In this document: piece by piece, positions 7,256-8,803 of the stretch | Position numbering within the stretch: the first letter of the stretch is position 1 | How the letters are laid out: every line of letters starts with the position of its first letter | Source: Desulfobacteraceae bacterium | GTDB lineage: Bacteria; Desulfobacterota; DSM-4660; Desulfatiglandales; HGW-15 | Direction: 5' to 3' | Length of the DNA stretch: 8,803 nt | Assembly (NCBI GenBank): GCA_003819975.1 | Contig: RPPU01000152.1 | Span: 1 to 8,803, forward strand | Notes under the pieces: generated by a model | Database searches by the model: none | The model's input: the letters and a program-made list of their open reading frames with translations, nothing else | What the model was told of the DNA's origin: nothing | Translations under genes and position numbers: made by a program

Positions 7256-7261
7256 CACCTC
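7256..7261 (-). promoter_or_regulatory. Shine-Dalgarno for the radical SAM gene (fixes its GTG start)
   Basis: The minus strand reads TAGAGGTGCGGAAGTG across 7263-7248. The GAGGTG core lies five bases before the GTG at 7250 and shares one base with the upstream TAG stop, which supports the GTG start and coupled translation in the operon. Confidence 0.75.
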
Positions 7262-8803
7262 TAATGAATAAGCCCTAAAAGAACATCGGCGGACCTTCGG
7301 GCGCTCTGGTACATGTATCCCAAATTCTCTTTTAAATATTGCTTGCGCGTCCGCCTGAAATGTTCCGCCGTTTCATGGTCGTGAAGCAGGCTTTGAACAG
7401 CGGGAACGAGGCCCTCTCTTCGGCTCACTCGGCAGGCCGCGCCGCTGGAAGCATAGTTGACATAATCTTCGCGATCCGTGATATTGACCATGATCAACGG
7501 TTTTTCGAGGAGGATCGCCTCCAGGCCGGTGGTCGATTGCATGGTGATGACCAGGTCGGAGGCATTCATGATCTCATAGGCGTTTCTGTTTTGAATCAAT
7601 CTGATCCTGTTCTTTCTCGGTCCTTCCGCTCCCATAAACGTTTTGTGATATTCGATATATTCAAATTCTTCCGGATGGGGTTTAACCGCCAGCACCATGT
7701 TTTCCAAGCGATCCGGCAATTCATACACCATCGCAAGAATCGTCTCGTATTCCTGAAGCGACAAGCCGGCCTCCCGTTTGCCGATCCCTTCGGTCACCGG
7801 AGGCACCGACATAAAGGCAACCAGGACATGCGAATCCGGCACATTGAGATCTTTCCGCACCCGGTCCTTGAGATGATCATCGGGAAAATAGGAATCATAA
7901 CGCGGGTTTCCCAGAACATATATCCGTTCTTCGGGAATGCCGTTGTTTTTCATAATGGCGGCGATTTCCGCGCCCATGACGCCGAGATAATCTTGTTTGA
8001 AATACCTCCATTCGCTGTCGTATTTTGATGCCATGCCGAATTGAATGCAAAAGGACGAAACGCCTCGTGTCCGGCCGGTCAGGGTAAACGCCTTGGTCAC
8101 ATAATCGGTGGGATCCGCGACAATAACAACACCGGGTTGCAGTCGTTCAAGGGCTCTGTCGGCCAGCAGGACGGATCGAATGCTCCGGTAGGCCGTATCC
8201 TGAAACCATGTCTTGAACAGATAGCCCAGATAACGGGGTTCACGGAATAGGCTTGGACCCGGTTGCCGGGCTATGCAACTCAGATGCTTATGCAACTCCT
8301 TTCTAATTCTAAAAGAACATTGCAACAGCTTGCCTAGATATTTGAAATCCCTGAAATCATCAAAATCGATAGGCTGTCCGGTCTGCGTCGGCGAGCGGTC
8401 TCCGTTGGCCGTTTCTCCTTTTGCAATAATTGCGACTTTTCCACTGCTTTTTTCAGCGATTTCGGCTATCACCGGCCGTAACGAGGCATAGAACTTGGCG
8501 CCGTGAAAAAAGAATACCATTTTGCTTTTATCGCGCGCGGGCCTTCGCTTCACGGTCCGGAACAGGGTGCGGACGATTTCATTTGAAAACCATAAAAAAT
8601 TCAGCCCCAACGCCTTTGCTCTCGATTTTCGAATGTCCCGTTTTGATATGATTTCGACCGGGATCCCTCTTTTCTCCGCCTCCAAGTAGAGCGCCAATGC
8701 CTGGGCATCGTTCATGGAATCCATGATGAGGCGTGACCCCGTCATTTTTTCAAAAAAGGCGCGGGCCATGTCCCTGTACTTGCAGGCTTTCTGGAGATAG
8801 TAA
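7261..8803 (-). CDS. CDP-glycerol glycerophosphotransferase-like GT-B protein, 5' end beyond window
   Basis: From the in-frame ATG at 8769 this encodes 502 residues, but the frame stays open for a further 11 codons (YYLQKACKYRD) to the right edge and no well-spaced Shine-Dalgarno precedes that ATG, so the true start probably lies outside. Numbered from that ATG, the C-terminal half shows a donor-type GT-B domain: QFGMASKYD (243-251), YVLGNPRYD (284-292), KPHPEEFEY (363-371), DLVITMQSTTGLEA (405-418) and EKPLIMVN (422-429). The KPHP and S/T-T-G-x-E-A pair is typical of CDP-glycerol glycerophosphotransferases and related capsule and poly-alditol-phosphate transferases. The N-terminal half has Rossmann-like strands (LIMDSMNDAQALA and MVFFFHGAKFY, about 14-26 and 84-94). 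The acceptor and donor are unknown; sugar or polyol-phosphate transfer is plausible, a non-hydrolysing UDP-GlcNAc 2-epimerase relative is the main alternative. Its TAG stop at 7261-7263 overlaps the ribosome site of the next gene. Confidence 0.8.
   Translation of the reverse strand, partial: YYLQKACKYRDMARAFFEKMTGSRLIMDSMNDAQALALYLEAEKRGIPVEIISKRDIRKSRAKALGLNFLWFSNEIVRTLFRTVKRRPARDKSKMVFFFHGAKFYASLRPVIAEIAEKSSGKVAIIAKGETANGDRSPTQTGQPIDFDDFRDFKYLGKLLQCSFRIRKELHKHLSCIARQPGPSLFREPRYLGYLFKTWFQDTAYRSIRSVLLADRALERLQPGVVIVADPTDYVTKAFTLTGRTRGVSSFCIQFGMASKYDSEWRYFKQDYLGVMGAEIAAIMKNNGIPEERIYVLGNPRYDSYFPDDHLKDRVRKDLNVPDSHVLVAFMSVPPVTEGIGKREAGLSLQEYETILAMVYELPDRLENMVLAVKPHPEEFEYIEYHKTFMGAEGPRKNRIRLIQNRNAYEIMNASDLVITMQSTTGLEAILLEKPLIMVNITDREDYVNYASSGAACRVSRREGLVPAVQSLLHDHETAEHFRRTRKQYLKENLGYMYQSARRSADVLLGLIH

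Noticed and set aside
7339..8028. Plus-strand open frame of 229 codons
   Set aside because: It is antisense to the glycerophosphotransferase-like gene, whose minus-strand product has clear conserved motifs; the plus-strand product shows none.
1..8803. CRISPR arrays, tRNA or rRNA genes, insertion sequences, long repeats
   Set aside because: No repeated units, transposase-like products or RNA gene signatures were seen; nearly all bases are accounted for by eight coding genes.

Overview
The window is one compact block of eight genes, all on the minus strand and read from high to low coordinates. It looks like the interior of a bacterial surface-polysaccharide cluster (O-antigen, capsule or exopolysaccharide type). 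Base composition looks balanced by eye, near 50% GC. An O-antigen ligase/polymerase-type membrane protein and a CDP-tyvelose-epimerase-type SDR suggest a Gram-negative envelope, and a cobalamin-dependent radical SAM enzyme suggests an anaerobic or microaerophilic lifestyle. An uncultured Desulfobacterota-, Nitrospirota- or Omnitrophota-like source would fit, but this is a guess from gene content and not a placement.

Transcription order: (1) 8803-7261, a GT-B protein like CDP-glycerol glycerophosphotransferases, open at the right edge; (2) 7250-5796, a B12-binding-type radical SAM enzyme; (3) 5783-4896, an FkbM-family methyltransferase; (4) 4899-3688, a GT4 glycosyltransferase; (5) 3691-2651, an NAD-dependent epimerase closest to CDP-paratose/tyvelose 2-epimerase; (6) 2613-1687, a GT2 rhamnosyltransferase-like enzyme; (7) 1690-698, a flippase-like membrane protein (LPG synthase TM family); (8) 701-1, the N-terminal part of an O-antigen ligase/polymerase-like membrane protein, open at the left edge.

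The genes are tightly packed. Four junctions are ATGA stop/start overlaps and the other three gaps are 10, 12 and 37 nt. No internal promoter, terminator, RNA gene, repeat array or mobile element is visible, and no stretch over 300 bases lacks a gene. The natural reading is a single operon with coupled translation, with promoter and terminator outside the window.

Inferred joint role: the epimerase supplies or alters a nucleotide sugar; the GT4, GT2 and glycerophosphotransferase-like enzymes build a glycan on a lipid carrier; the FkbM enzyme and the radical SAM enzyme modify it; the two membrane proteins act in translocation, polymerisation or ligation. The least explained part is the radical SAM plus FkbM pair, a possible double-modification module for a sugar or its lipid carrier.
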